Part shown: piece by piece, positions 8,620 to 17,425 of the stretch | Layout: every line of letters starts with the position of its first letter | Numbering within the stretch: the stretch's first letter is position 1 | NCBI GenBank assembly: GCA_903837595.1 | Contig: CAILVI010000309.1 | Span: 1 to 41,896, forward strand | Length of the DNA stretch: 41,896 nt | DNA from: an uncultured Thiodictyon sp. | Lineage (GTDB): Bacteria; Pseudomonadota; Gammaproteobacteria; Chromatiales; Chromatiaceae | Direction of reading: 5' to 3' | Translations under genes and position numbers: made by a program | Notes under the pieces: generated by a model | Told to the model about the DNA's origin: nothing | Databases searched by the model: none | What the model saw: the letters and a program-made list of their open reading frames with translations, nothing else

Positions 8620-9420
8620 ATGAAACTCCTCGGAAAGACAGCTCGCCGCCTTGCCGTGCTGGCCGCCGCATCAGCTGCCGCTTTCATCGGCGGATGCGCC
8701 ACCGCCGAGCAGAACATGGCCGCGCAGCAGAAGCAGCACCTCATCCCCGGCAAGCAGATCCAAGCGACCGGGCCCAACTACCAGTTCTGCGAGCTGGGGC
8801 TGTTCTACGGCACCTCCATGGAGAACGCGGTGGCGGATTTCTATAACCCGACCGGCATCGACCACTGCACGCCGGAGCAGTTCGCCCAGCTCGAGAAGGC
8901 CAAGGCGCAGATCATCAAGGACAACGGCGCCAGAGACGCGTGGCTCAACCCCACCCGTTACTGGACGTGGGACGAATTCTGGGTCTACGAGGTCGGCGAC
9001 GTGCGCCAGTTCGGACCGGTCAAGATGGCCTACATGGGTGTCGTGCCGGTAGAAGTGATGAAGAAGGCGGTCGGTGCGGGCCACTACCACCCCGGCCCGA
9101 TCAGTCGCAACAACAAGTACCTGTTCAAGAAGGGGACCCGTGTCTATCTGCTCGACCTGCCGGACGGCAAGGTGCTGGTCATGCAGTCCTGGACCAACTT
9201 CACCAACAAGGGCGAGACAGCGGCCAACCTTAAGGACCTGGCCAGCCAGTTCAAGCAAGTGCCGCCGGGGTGGAAGTTCCGCTCAGTGGTGCTCGAGCAG
9301 GATCTAGTCCTCACGCCCGAGAAGGATGGCACCGCCCACATCACGCAGGACAACTTCGGCAATACCTGCGACCACGCGGGTGCCCCTACAGCAACTTCAA
9401 GCCATAGAGCGGGATACTAA
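8620..9420 (+). CDS. Hypothetical lipoprotein, C-terminus probably frameshifted
   Basis: Start ATG 8620 has a good AGAGGAG ribosome site at 8607-8613. The 266-residue product begins with a lipoprotein signal (lipobox IGGC, Cys27) and a soluble domain containing WDEFWVYEVGDVRQFG, AGHYHPGPISRNNKYLF and LDLPDGKVLVMQSWTNF. No named domain was recognised. It follows the two DUF1254 genes by 80 bp and probably belonged to their operon. The last dozen codons read TATSSHRAGY, but one frame over the same DNA gives YSNFKP and a stop at 9405-9407. A one-base indel in the CCCC run at 9382-9385 is therefore likely. Confidence 0.75.
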   Translation: MKLLGKTARRLAVLAAASAAAFIGGCATAEQNMAAQQKQHLIPGKQIQATGPNYQFCELGLFYGTSMENAVADFYNPTGIDHCTPEQFAQLEKAKAQIIKDNGARDAWLNPTRYWTWDEFWVYEVGDVRQFGPVKMAYMGVVPVEVMKKAVGAGHYHPGPISRNNKYLFKKGTRVYLLDLPDGKVLVMQSWTNFTNKGETAANLKDLASQFKQVPPGWKFRSVVLEQDLVLTPEKDGTAHITQDNFGNTCDHAGAPTATSSHRAGY

Positions 9421-9811
9421 GGTGGAGATAAGGCAAAGTAGTACTCCAGCCCCCAGGGGGTTAATCGCGAACAATCACTCGTTGGCGATGCGATTTTCCT
9501 TTTGATTGCGCGACTAACCCCTCAAACGCCATTGACATCCTCATCGCCCTAAAGGACGGCGATTCGTACAATCGGTCCCGTAGCTGTTAGGGTCCCGATT
9601 AACTGCACTTACTACGAGTTTCGTTGGATCGCGTGATGGTGTAGAGTGAGGAAGGGCTGAGAGGAAGCCCCCAGGCAAAGAAATAGCCCAAGACCACCCA
9701 AACAACATCGCTCGTCGAGGTCAGTCGCGAACAGCCGTGAGCATGACGCACCGCCCCTTGTCAGACCGCACGACAGATCCGCCGATGATCCTCAGCCACC
9801 CGCAGGATTAA
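9421..9811. other. Intergenic region with stem-loops, no gene seen
   Basis: This 391-base stretch holds two structured elements. An imperfect inverted repeat of about 19 bp lies at 9457-9476 against 9504-9521 (word ggggttaatcgcg and its partner). A hairpin resembling an IS200/IS605 end is listed separately. From 9600 to 9800 I see no gene or obvious repeat. Confidence 0.6.
9532..9566 (+). mobile_element. IS200/IS605-type end hairpin, orphan
   Basis: The sequence ttgacatcctcatcgccc...ggacggcgattc matches the right-end hairpin next to tnpB genes of the IS200/IS605 group (usual form tgacatcctccccgccc...gggcgggg). The stem ATCGCC/GGCGAT at 9543-9548 and 9558-9563 keeps its pairing although bases differ from the usual form. 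No tnpA or tnpB is in the window. It is probably a solo remnant or the 3' part of a TnpB guide-RNA region. Confidence 0.5.
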
Positions 9812-10024
9812 ATGATGAACCGATCGATCGTATTGACCATATTAGCCGCTGGGATCGCTGTTGCTGCGGCACCCGCGAGCGCCGTCGTTTATTGCAAGAG
9901 CGTGGGCGTACCCAAGGGCTGCGTGGCGCGGCCGGTCGCCACGGCACCGGCGGCAAAAGCAGTTGTCGCACCGAAACCAACAAATAGAAATGGCGGAGTG
10001 AACCGCGTTGGTCCGCGGCGCTGA
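9812..10024 (+). CDS. Small secreted protein with conserved Cys motif
   Basis: A 70-residue product with a typical signal peptide (MNRSIVLTILAAGIAVAAAPASA) and a short mature chain. The mature part begins VVYCKSVGVPKGCVARP, two Cys separated by eight residues, followed by an Ala/Val-rich, basic tail. Small exported proteins with a similar YC..VG.P.GCV.R motif occur in several proteobacteria; their function is unknown. ATGATG at 9812 and 9815 gives two possible starts, with AGGA at 9803-9806 upstream. It stands alone, 58 bp from the convergent TAXI gene. Confidence 0.65.
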   Translation: MMNRSIVLTILAAGIAVAAAPASAVVYCKSVGVPKGCVARPVATAPAAKAVVAPKPTNRNGGVNRVGPRR

Positions 10025-10082
10025 ATGGTTGTAGCGACCCGCACTCGGGGGCTGCAAAAGCCGAGCGGCCAGTCGATACCGG

Positions 10083-11372
10083 CTAGGGGGCTCCCTGGCC
10101 GAGCAACAGGCGTTGCCGCTGAATCGCCCGGCGCGCATGATCGATGGCGATGGAAAAGGCGGCCGAGTCATTGCCCTCGGCGGCGCGGCCATGGACGCAC
10201 CATGCCACAATCTCGTTGAGCTCGTCATCCAATGGCTTCAGGTCGGCTATGGCCTGCGTTGACAATGCCTTATCCGCGATCGCGATCAGCCGATCGATCT
10301 GTCGCAGGGCAGCTGCCGAGCGATTACTCCTGAGCCTGCCTAGGAACACGGTGATCGCTGAACCGATCAAACTCAGGGCCATGCCGCCGACATAGAAATA
10401 TTGTTGGAACTCTTCGAAAAAGCTTTGCTCGCCGCTGCTGAGATAGCTGGCGACACCCGGATGCACGGGTAATAGCGGATTGCCCTCGTCGGGGTCGGGT
10501 GCCTCAATCTGGCTGGCGAGTGGCGTCTTTGCCATCAGCTGTGCCTTCGTCTTGAGGAGCGAACGCGCGATGGCACCGGCCACGGCGTTGAGCATGGTAT
10601 CAGGGGCGACGAAGCGGTAGGTGATAGCGAGCGTCGTCACTGTGTCGTCTGGAACGGGTGGGCGCGCGCGTAAGGCACCGGCCGGGACGTCGATCGATTC
10701 CAGACCGGGAAAGCGCTTGTTGATGGCGTCCGCCTCATCAATGCCGAGCAGCGTCGGCGCGGCCTTGGTCGCGAGCTTAATGGCATTGACCACGTCCACG
10801 ACGTCCCCTGGGGCCATCGGGCCGACGGCGAGGACCGCTGCCACATGCTTTTCGCGCACCGCGGTGCCAATGTCGGTGATCGGAAGGAATACGCGCTTGA
10901 CTGATTTCTCGGGGATGTCGTAATAGCTCAGTATCCTATCCAGTGTCTTGTCATTGTAGGAACTCACTGGGCCTTGAGGAATGGCGACGGCTTTGCCGGT
11001 GAGGGCCTGGACTTTATCGATTGAAGAGTTCGACGGCACGATGAAGGCGATGACATCGCGGCGCAGAATGGCGATCGTTTCGCCATTGGACGGTATTTCT
11101 GCGTCACTGCGGATGATACCCAGATCGGTCGTGTGATCCTCGATCGCCTTGGCACTACCCGCCAGGCTATCGACCGGCACCAAATCGATATGAACACGCG
11201 GATGGGCGGCCTCGGTGACCGTGGCAAAGGCGCTGATGAAGCGATAGGCCGGACTACCCTGCGGGCCGATGGTCACCCGCAGGTGTGCGTGCGGACTCCA
11301 AAAATAGACGCCGGCGATAATGCCCGCCGCGACGATCAGCAGTGCGGCAGCAATGAGAATTGTAGCACGCAT
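10083..11372 (-). CDS. TAXI-family TRAP-type solute-binding protein, membrane-anchored
   Basis: Periplasmic solute-binding subunit of the TAXI type, expected to capture small carboxylic acids for a TRAP transporter. It has an N-terminal transmembrane/signal segment. The binding domain shows LRVTIGPQGSPAYRF, VPVDSLAGSAKAIEDH, DLGIIRSDAEIPSNGETIAI and KAVAIPQGPVSSYNDKTLD. A second hydrophobic segment (YFYVGGMALSLIGSAITVFL, about residue 320) is followed by a charged tail of 80 residues, so the protein probably spans the membrane twice. ATG at 11372 has GGAGG six bases upstream; a TTG one codon earlier is less likely. No TRAP permease gene lies nearby, so it is an orphan here. Confidence 0.85.
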   Translation of the reverse strand: MRATILIAAALLIVAAGIIAGVYFWSPHAHLRVTIGPQGSPAYRFISAFATVTEAAHPRVHIDLVPVDSLAGSAKAIEDHTTDLGIIRSDAEIPSNGETIAILRRDVIAFIVPSNSSIDKVQALTGKAVAIPQGPVSSYNDKTLDRILSYYDIPEKSVKRVFLPITDIGTAVREKHVAAVLAVGPMAPGDVVDVVNAIKLATKAAPTLLGIDEADAINKRFPGLESIDVPAGALRARPPVPDDTVTTLAITYRFVAPDTMLNAVAGAIARSLLKTKAQLMAKTPLASQIEAPDPDEGNPLLPVHPGVASYLSSGEQSFFEEFQQYFYVGGMALSLIGSAITVFLGRLRSNRSAAALRQIDRLIAIADKALSTQAIADLKPLDDELNEIVAWCVHGRAAEGNDSAAFSIAIDHARRAIQRQRLLLGQGAP

Positions 11373-11533
11373 CAAGAGCCTCCTCTGTTTTCGCCGTCAT
11401 TGGCCAAGTTTATTGACGAACTGATCGACCTTTGCGACGAGCGCCACAAGGCGGTAAGCTAAATGTCAGAAATATCAGAGACAGACCACATTTGATTGAT
11501 TAAAAACGCACTGGAGAGCCCGAAAAACTTAAG

Positions 11534-11812
11534 TCAGTGCCACTCAACCGCGACCCCATATACCCCTTTGGCCACCGATCGGTGATTGGCCGCGGGCACG
11601 GCCAACGCCTCCGTCAAAATATTCGCGTCGAGCACCCCATCGGCCCAGGTCTCTAACTGCGCCTCGCTCGCGGCGGCAAGTCGCTGCTCAGCCCAGTCCG
11701 GCAAGGCCCCGAAGCGGCGAGCCAGCACCCGCGCTGCGCCTTCAAGGCGGCCCTTTTCGCGACCTTCTCCAAGATCTGCCGATTCTACTGCTCGACGCAT
11801 GATAGTACGCAA
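11534..11812 (-). pseudogene. C-terminal fragment of a DUF4351 (Rpn/PD-D/EXK-like) protein
   Basis: The 92-residue frame reads MRRAVESADLGEGREKGRLEG and then LARRFGALPDWAEQRL, LETWADGVLDANILTEAL. This matches the C-terminal DUF4351 domain of Rpn-like putative transposase/nuclease proteins. The N-terminal PD-(D/E)XK nuclease part, some 200 residues, is absent. Upstream sequence runs at once into the divergent hydrolase gene at 11851. It is almost certainly a 5'-truncated remnant; the Met used here is internal to the family. Confidence 0.7.
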
Positions 11813-11850
11813 TGGCAGACTAACAGAGTGAACACCATCGCGGAGGCCCT

Positions 11851-12708
11851 ATGCAACCGACCACACCCACCCCGATCCCCGGCGCGGCACGCGTCCGCTC
11901 AGCTGCCAGGCCCCGGCGGCAGCGCCTGACTGCGCGTGCCCCGCTGACCCTGACGCTCGCTCTGCTGCTGGCTGGGCGCGTCGACGCCGCCATCCAGACC
12001 GAGGCCGTCCAATACCATGACGGCGATCAGGTGCTCACCGGCTATCTGACCTATGACGACGCGCTGACGGGCGAACGCCCCGGGGTGCTGGTGGCCCATG
12101 AGTGGTGGGGCCTCAACGACTACGCCAAGCGGCGCGCGCACATGCTCGCCGAACTCGGCTATGTCGCCTTTGCCGCCGACCTGTATGGCGACCACAAAGT
12201 CACCACCCATGCCGCGGACGCCCAGGGCTGGATGACCCAGATCACCGCCAACCAGGCAGCCTGGCAGCAGCGTGCCCAGGCCGGACTCGACGCCTTGAAG
12301 GCGAGCGACAAGGTGGACGGCAAGCGGCTGGCCGCCATTGGCTACTGCTTCGGCGGGGCCACCGTCATGCAACTGGCCTATGCCGGGGCCGACCTGGCCG
12401 GCGTGGTCAACTTCCACGGCGCCCTGCCCCCGGCCGGCGAGGGCCAGCCGCACATCAAGCCGAGCATCCTGATCGCCCATGGCGAAAAGGATTCCATGGT
12501 CCCCCCGGCGCGGGTCAGCGCCTTCCTGCAGGGCCTGGATGCGGCGGGGGCGGACTGGCAGATGGTGACCTATGCCGGGGCCGAACATGCCTTCACCAAC
12601 CCAGAGGCCGGCAGCTATGGCGTCCCCGGAGTCAAGTACGACGCCAAGGCCGACGCCCGCTCCTGGGCACTGATGAAGGACTTCCTGCACGAGGTCTTCA
12701 GCCGCTGA
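11851..12708 (+). CDS. Dienelactone hydrolase family protein, exported
   Basis: Alpha/beta hydrolase of the dienelactone hydrolase family with a Cys-Asp-His triad: Cys166 in GYCFGG, Asp214 in HGEKDSMVPP and His246 in AEHAFTNP. HEWWGLND near residue 83 is the usual N-terminal motif. The 285-residue product has a long basic N-terminus and a hydrophobic signal segment ending near GRVDA, so it is probably periplasmic. ATG 11851 is preceded by CGGAGG at 11841-11846. The true substrate is unknown; exported members are often not involved in chloroaromatic breakdown. A truncated copy lies at 2738-3060. It converges with the nucleotidase gene, 9 bp apart. Confidence 0.92.
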   Translation: MQPTTPTPIPGAARVRSAARPRRQRLTARAPLTLTLALLLAGRVDAAIQTEAVQYHDGDQVLTGYLTYDDALTGERPGVLVAHEWWGLNDYAKRRAHMLAELGYVAFAADLYGDHKVTTHAADAQGWMTQITANQAAWQQRAQAGLDALKASDKVDGKRLAAIGYCFGGATVMQLAYAGADLAGVVNFHGALPPAGEGQPHIKPSILIAHGEKDSMVPPARVSAFLQGLDAAGADWQMVTYAGAEHAFTNPEAGSYGVPGVKYDAKADARSWALMKDFLHEVFSR

Positions 12709-12717
12709 GCCCTCCGA

Positions 12718-14614
12718 TCAACCCGCCTTAATCGCCCGGACCTCTGCGGCACGCTCATCGACCGGGATCTCCGGCAGCTCCCCCGGGCTCTTGACCGGCA
12801 GGCCGCGCAGGTGATCCATGATCGCCTGCCATTCCTTGATCTCGCGGCCGGCGTCTTTCCCGGCACCGAGCGCCACACTGCCCCGATCCAGCGTACCCGG
12901 CGGCGGCAGCAGATACGGGGTTTCGCGGTCACGCGGCGCCTCGAGTGCATCGACCCGGGACTTGAGCGGCTCACCGTCCTTGTCCTTGGGGACCAGCGCC
13001 AGCTTTCCCTTGCTGTACTTGGGAATGGCCATGATGATCAGGCCGAGATACAAGGGGCAGGTGAGGTTATACAGGCGCGTGTCGTTGCCGCTGATGTCGA
13101 TCGGGCGGTAGCCGTGGTCGAGGTCGCCCAGCTCAATGGCGGTCACGACATCGAAGGTCGGACGGGACGGGTCATAGTGGAAGCGCAGGCCCGAGGCGCG
13201 GGGGAAGTACTCGCCGGGGTGGGCGGGGGTGTCGACGAGCAGAAACTCCAGCAGGTGCTTCAGTTCCAGCCCGGTGAACCAGCCGGTCACGAGCGCGCTG
13301 CCGGCCGTGCGATCCACGACACCGGCGCCCAACGGCGCGACGGCGAAGACATCGTAGACCGTTTGCACGCCCGACTTCCGGCGGATCAGACCGGCGCGTA
13401 TCATCCCATTGGCGGTGAAGCCGATGTCAGCCTGGGTGGCGCGTCTGTAGGCGTCGGTACAGAGGTTGGCGAGCGGGGTGCCAGCAGCAATGTCGGTGAA
13501 GGTGTTGGGCAGGTCCCGCGGAACCACCGCGAGCGGCTGATCGATACGGTAACCGCGGGCCGCGAACACGGCCGCGGTCACCAACGGCTTCTGCTGTTCG
13601 ATCGCATCGGCGATGGCCCGGTCGCCGGCAATACGGTCGTCGATCGAGTGGAGGCGGTAAGACTCAACCATCAGTTGGTCCCCATCCAGGGTGATCACCA
13701 GTTCGCCGAGGGCTCTGCCCTCCTTCCCGGCCTGGACCACCGGGGTACGGCCGTTGACGATGAGCACCTCGCGCAGCTCGGTGTGGCTGTGGCCGCCGAT
13801 CACGACGTCGATACCCGGCACGGCACGGGCCAGGCGCAGGTCGTCGCCATCGGTATGGCGTCCGTCCGGCCCCTTCTCCAGACCGCCGTGACTGAGCGCA
13901 ATGACCACATCCACGTGTTCCGTCTCACGCAGGACCTTCACCATCTCCTTGGCCGTCTCGATGGCGTCGGCAAACGCTACTGCACCGCCGCTGGTGTAAA
14001 AGGTGGCCTCTTTACCGAGCACCCCGAACAGCCCAAAGCGCAGACCGCCGCGTTCGATCACCAGGTAACGGCGGATCACCCCCTCCTGGGCCAGGCGCTG
14101 GAGGCCGGCCAGGGTGGCGTCACCCCCGGAGAAGGTGCTATTGGAGGCAAGCACCGCCGGGGCCCGCCACGCCGATGGCCTGGCCCAGGCCGTCCGCCCC
14201 GAGATCGAACTCGTGGTTACCAAAGGTGGTGGCGTCATAGCCCATGCGGGACATGAGTTGCAGTTCGCCGCCGGTCTCGCGGCTGGCGGCACCGAACGCG
14301 GTCCCCATACTGAAGTCGCCCGCGTCCAGCACCAACACCGGACCCGCCGCGGAACCCGCCTCCTTGCGCGCGGCGATCAACGCACCCAGACGTGCATACC
14401 CACCCTGGGTCGTATCGTCGTTGAGCGTGAAAGGCGTGTAGTCTGCGGCCGGACCCATGCTGATGAAGGACGAGTGCAAGTCGTTGGTGTGCAGGATCGT
14501 GAAGGTTTTTTTCCCGTCCGCGGCGGCCGCCAGGCCACAGGGCAGGAGCAGCGTGACACCGACGGCCGCCGAGGCGGCCAGGAACTCACGACGGGAAAGC
14601 GTTTCGTGTGACAT
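12718..14614 (-). pseudogene. 5'-nucleotidase/UshA-like phosphoesterase, frameshifted
   Basis: Two overlapping frames together make a complete exported 5'-nucleotidase-type enzyme. The 5' part from ATG 14614 has a Tat-like signal (SRREFL), then the metal motifs FTILHTNDLHSSF, DAGDFSMGTAFG and GNHEFDLG, and closes at 14138. The 3' part carries APAVLASNSTFSGGD, GLFGVLGKEATFY, GGHSHTEL and the C-terminal nucleotidase domain (NTFTDIAAGTPLANL, GFTANGMIRAGL, YDVFAVAPLGAG) to 12718. The frames must swap near 14155-14170, in a GGGCCCC run. A one-base shift would restore about 630 residues, so either a recent frameshift or a sequencing error is possible. GGAAGGAG lies upstream of the start. Confidence 0.85.
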
Positions 14615-14703
14615 GAGGGTTAAGGTCTCCTTCCCGCCCGCGCTGGCGGACGGTGGTTTCTGAACGACCTTGATCGTTATTCCGGCCACCCTGCGAACAT
14701 TGA

Positions 14704-14755
14704 TCGCGGCCCGGGGGCCGCTCCTACCCGCGTAGGAGCGGCCCCCAGGCCGCGA
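14704..14755. repeat. Palindromic repeat, 24-bp arms
   Basis: The arms at 14704-14727 and 14732-14755 pair with one mismatch around a 4-nt loop; the core is gtaggagcggcccccagg. It lies between the nucleotidase start and the sulfatase terminator. It is a long hairpin of the dispersed-repeat kind, without a T-run. Confidence 0.8.
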
Positions 14756-14776
14756 CGGGTTGCCGCAAGAGGTCTA

Positions 14777-14797
14777 GCCGGAGCGATGACTAAGGCC
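14777..14797. repeat. Copy of a 21-nt dispersed motif
   Basis: Near-identical 20-21-nt words occur at 14777-14797, 17544-17564 and 18894-18913. The common form is gccgga(g/a)c-n-atga, then aaggcc. All three lie just to the right of a palindrome. This suggests a conserved tail of a genome-specific repeat. Confidence 0.5.
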
Positions 14798-14868
14798 GCG
14801 AATCAACAGGCATGGTGCGCGTGCAGCCTGCAGGCTGAGCAAGGCGGTGCGGACATGAATTAAAGATC

Positions 14869-14900
14869 AAAAAAAGGGACGGGGCGAATGCCCCGTCCCT
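14869..14900 (-). terminator. Rho-independent terminator of the arylsulfatase gene
   Basis: Perfect 11-bp stem (14875-14885 with 14890-14900) around the loop gaat. On the minus strand it is followed by seven T (complement of A at 14869-14875). It lies 27 bp past the arylsulfatase stop codon. Confidence 0.92.
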
Positions 14901-14927
14901 CTGGCGACCTAGGCCAGGCCCAGGATA

Positions 14928-16520
14928 TTAATCGCCGCCGCTGGCGCCCAATTGCGCCTGGATCTTGGTCAAGTTGAAGGAGCCCGGGGTCTGGCTCGGC
15001 GGATAGTCCTTCATCGTCATCAGGAACTTCGCGGCCATCGCCTGGATCGGCACCACGACGAACGGATGGTCGAGGAACCAGTCGTTATAGGTGTTGGAGT
15101 TGTGCTGCGCCCGCTCGAATGGATCGCGGCGCAGATTGAACAATAGCGGGACGCGCAGCTCGGTGAAGGGCTCACGCCAGACCCCGAAGCCCTCGCCGCG
15201 ATTTTCCAGGAAGACCACCTTCCAATCCTGGTAGCGGGCGGCGACGATTTGGCCGTCGTCATTCACATACCAGAACTCGTTGCGCGGGGACTCCTTCACC
15301 TTACCGGTAAGATAGTCGAGCTGGTTATAACCGTCGATATAGTTGCGGTAATGACGGCCATTGACATCGGTACCGGCCATCAGCCGTTCCTTGATGTCCG
15401 GCGCGCCGGCAATGGCCGCGAAGGTCGGCAGCCAGTCCTCGTGGGAGACAATCCCGTTAAGGGTCTTATTCGCCGCGAAATGGCCGGGCCAGCGCACAAA
15501 GGTCGGCACCCGGTAGGCGCCTTCCCAGTTGGAGTTCTTCTCGCTGCGGAAGGGGGTGGTACCGGCATCGGGCCAGGTGTTGTAGTGCGGACCATTGTCT
15601 GTGGAGTACATGACGATGGTATTGTTGGTGAGCCCCAGGTCGTCGAGGGTCTTGAGCAATTGACCCACATGGCCGTCGTGCTCGACCATGCCGTCGCTGT
15701 ATTCATCCTGTCCGGACTTGCCGCGATTCTCCGCCTTCACATGGGTGCGGAAGTGCATGCGGGTGCCGTTCCACCAGACGAAGAAGGGCTTGTCGGCCTT
15801 GGCCTGAAGGGTAATGAACTCGATGGCGGCGGCGACGGTCTCGTCGTCGATCGTCTCCATGCGCTGCTTGGTCAGGGGGCCGGTATTCTCGATGGTCTGA
15901 CCGCCCCGGCCATCGGCGATGGTGTGCAGTACGCCGCGCGGGCCGAACTTCTGGCGGAATTCCGGATTCTTCGGGTAGTCCAGGTTCTCCGGCTCCTCCT
16001 CGGCATTGAGGTGGTAGAGATTACCCAAGAACTCATCGAACCCGTGCATGGTTGGCAGGTGCTCGTCGCGGTCGCCCTGGTGGTTCTTACCGAATTGACC
16101 GGTGGCATAACCCTGGCCCTTGAGCACCGTGGCCATCGTCACATCGGTCTTCTGCCAGCCCGCCGCGGCGCCCGGCAGGCCGACCTTGGTCATCCCGGAG
16201 CGCACCGGCACTGAGCCGCTGATGAAGGCCGCGCGGCCCGCCGTGCAGCTTTGCTGCGCATAGTAATCGGTGAAGCCGAGGCCCTCGTCGGCGATCCGGT
16301 CGATATTGGGCGTCTGGTAACCCATCATGCCGCGGCTGTTGTGGCTGATATTCCAGGTGCCGATGTCATCGCCCCAGATGACCAGGATGTTGGGCTTGTC
16401 CGCCGCGCCGGCGGGGGTGACGAAGCCGAGCGCCGCGAGGGTCAGCGCCAGGATGGCCAGTGCGTGCCGGCCGCCAGGACGCCCGCGCGGGCCGCTTGGG
16501 TCGAATGGGATGGGTATCAT
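14928..16520 (-). CDS. Arylsulfatase, exported
   Basis: Type I sulfatase that hydrolyses sulfate esters. The 530-residue product starts with a signal peptide (about residues 1-39, ending TPAGAA), so it is periplasmic or secreted. The metal-binding start NILVIWGDDIG gives Asp51/Asp52. The sulfatase signature CTAGR places Cys92, to be converted to formylglycine, and Arg96. Later motifs are HLPTMHGFDEFLGNLYHL and STDNGPHYNTWPDAG. ATG 16520 is chosen over an in-frame TTG at 16526 because AGGA lies upstream at a usable distance. A terminator follows it. No formylglycine-generating enzyme is in the window. A C-terminal remnant of a second sulfatase lies at 25593-25727. Confidence 0.93.
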   Translation of the reverse strand: MIPIPFDPSGPRGRPGGRHALAILALTLAALGFVTPAGAADKPNILVIWGDDIGTWNISHNSRGMMGYQTPNIDRIADEGLGFTDYYAQQSCTAGRAAFISGSVPVRSGMTKVGLPGAAAGWQKTDVTMATVLKGQGYATGQFGKNHQGDRDEHLPTMHGFDEFLGNLYHLNAEEEPENLDYPKNPEFRQKFGPRGVLHTIADGRGGQTIENTGPLTKQRMETIDDETVAAAIEFITLQAKADKPFFVWWNGTRMHFRTHVKAENRGKSGQDEYSDGMVEHDGHVGQLLKTLDDLGLTNNTIVMYSTDNGPHYNTWPDAGTTPFRSEKNSNWEGAYRVPTFVRWPGHFAANKTLNGIVSHEDWLPTFAAIAGAPDIKERLMAGTDVNGRHYRNYIDGYNQLDYLTGKVKESPRNEFWYVNDDGQIVAARYQDWKVVFLENRGEGFGVWREPFTELRVPLLFNLRRDPFERAQHNSNTYNDWFLDHPFVVVPIQAMAAKFLMTMKDYPPSQTPGSFNLTKIQAQLGASGGD

Positions 16521-16716
16521 CTTCAATATTCCTATGTTGCACCGGAATCGTCGTCACCTGAGCGTCTTGGCTCCGTACTGTCCAAGCCGTCGCGCCTGCA
16601 TTCTAAATCGGGGCGGACCAGTGATATGTGAAAAAAATTAACATGACCCGTGGCGCCGGGGCCGAAAAATTGTCGCACAGTGCCTTCCTCAGACCTTGCC
16701 GATTAAGGATACTTGA

Positions 16717-17313
16717 CAATCCAACCTGCAGATGGCCTTCATGATGATGGGTGAAGCCCGCAAGGACCGCTGGCTGGTCTTTGGCGATATCGTGTACACG
16801 AACCTAAGCAGCGAGAGGACCAAGGTACGCCGCGTCACCGGCCCGCTCGGGAACCTGTCCGCGCAGATCACCGGCACGGCCAGCACGGATCTCAGCAGTA
16901 CCATCCTGACCTTCGGCGGCGGCTACGCGCTGGTCAGAATTGACCGCTGGAACATGGACCTGCTGGCGGGGGCGCGGTACATGGGCCTCGCCACCAACCT
17001 GACCCTCACCCTGCAGGAGGCGCGCGGGCGCTACCTGAGCCGCAAGGCATCCATCGACAAGGGGATCTGGGACGGCATCGTCGGCGTCAAGGGCGAGGTC
17101 CGACTGGGGGACAGCCGCTGGTTCGTGCCCTATTACGCGGACATCGGCGCCGGCACCTCCAACTGGACTTGGCAGGGCATCCTCGGCCTGGGCTATCGCT
17201 ACGATTGGGGTGCGGTAACCCTGGCCTGGCGCGCGCTGGGCTACCAGTTCAGCCAGAATAACGCGAATTTGACCCAGTCCGGACCGGCGCTGGGCGTCAG
17301 TTTCCGCTGGTGA
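16717..17313 (+). pseudogene. 5'-truncated outer-membrane beta-barrel protein
   Basis: The frame opens right after a TGA at 16714 with SNLQMAFMMMGEARKDRW and runs 194 codons from ATG 16732. Alternating hydrophobic strands end in an aromatic residue (VSFRW), as expected for an outer-membrane barrel read by the BAM complex. Motifs include WLVFGDIVYTNL, LLAGARYMGLATNL, GIVGVKGEVRLGDSRWFV and LGLGYRYDWG. Relatives have a signal peptide and two or three strands before the DNLQ..F...GE.RKDRW segment; these are missing. Without a signal it cannot reach the outer membrane, so it is most likely a remnant. It is divergent from the sulfatase gene. Confidence 0.7.
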
Positions 17314-17425
17314 CGCAATACCCGCGCCGGCCTCGATCATAACTGCGGCCACGCGGCCTCTGGTGACACCGCTCTAGAGACTGGGCAAGTATTCGCAGAC
17401 ACCAAACCCCGCCGCGCCTGGGAGC

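Noticed and set aside
11460-11495. Word resembling tcagagacagaccac repeats seen near REP-type transposases
   Set aside because: Only one short copy, no partner or inverted copy nearby, so not supported as a feature.
12811-14256. Long plus-strand frame opposite the nucleotidase gene
   Set aside because: Antisense shadow; no domain and no ribosome site.
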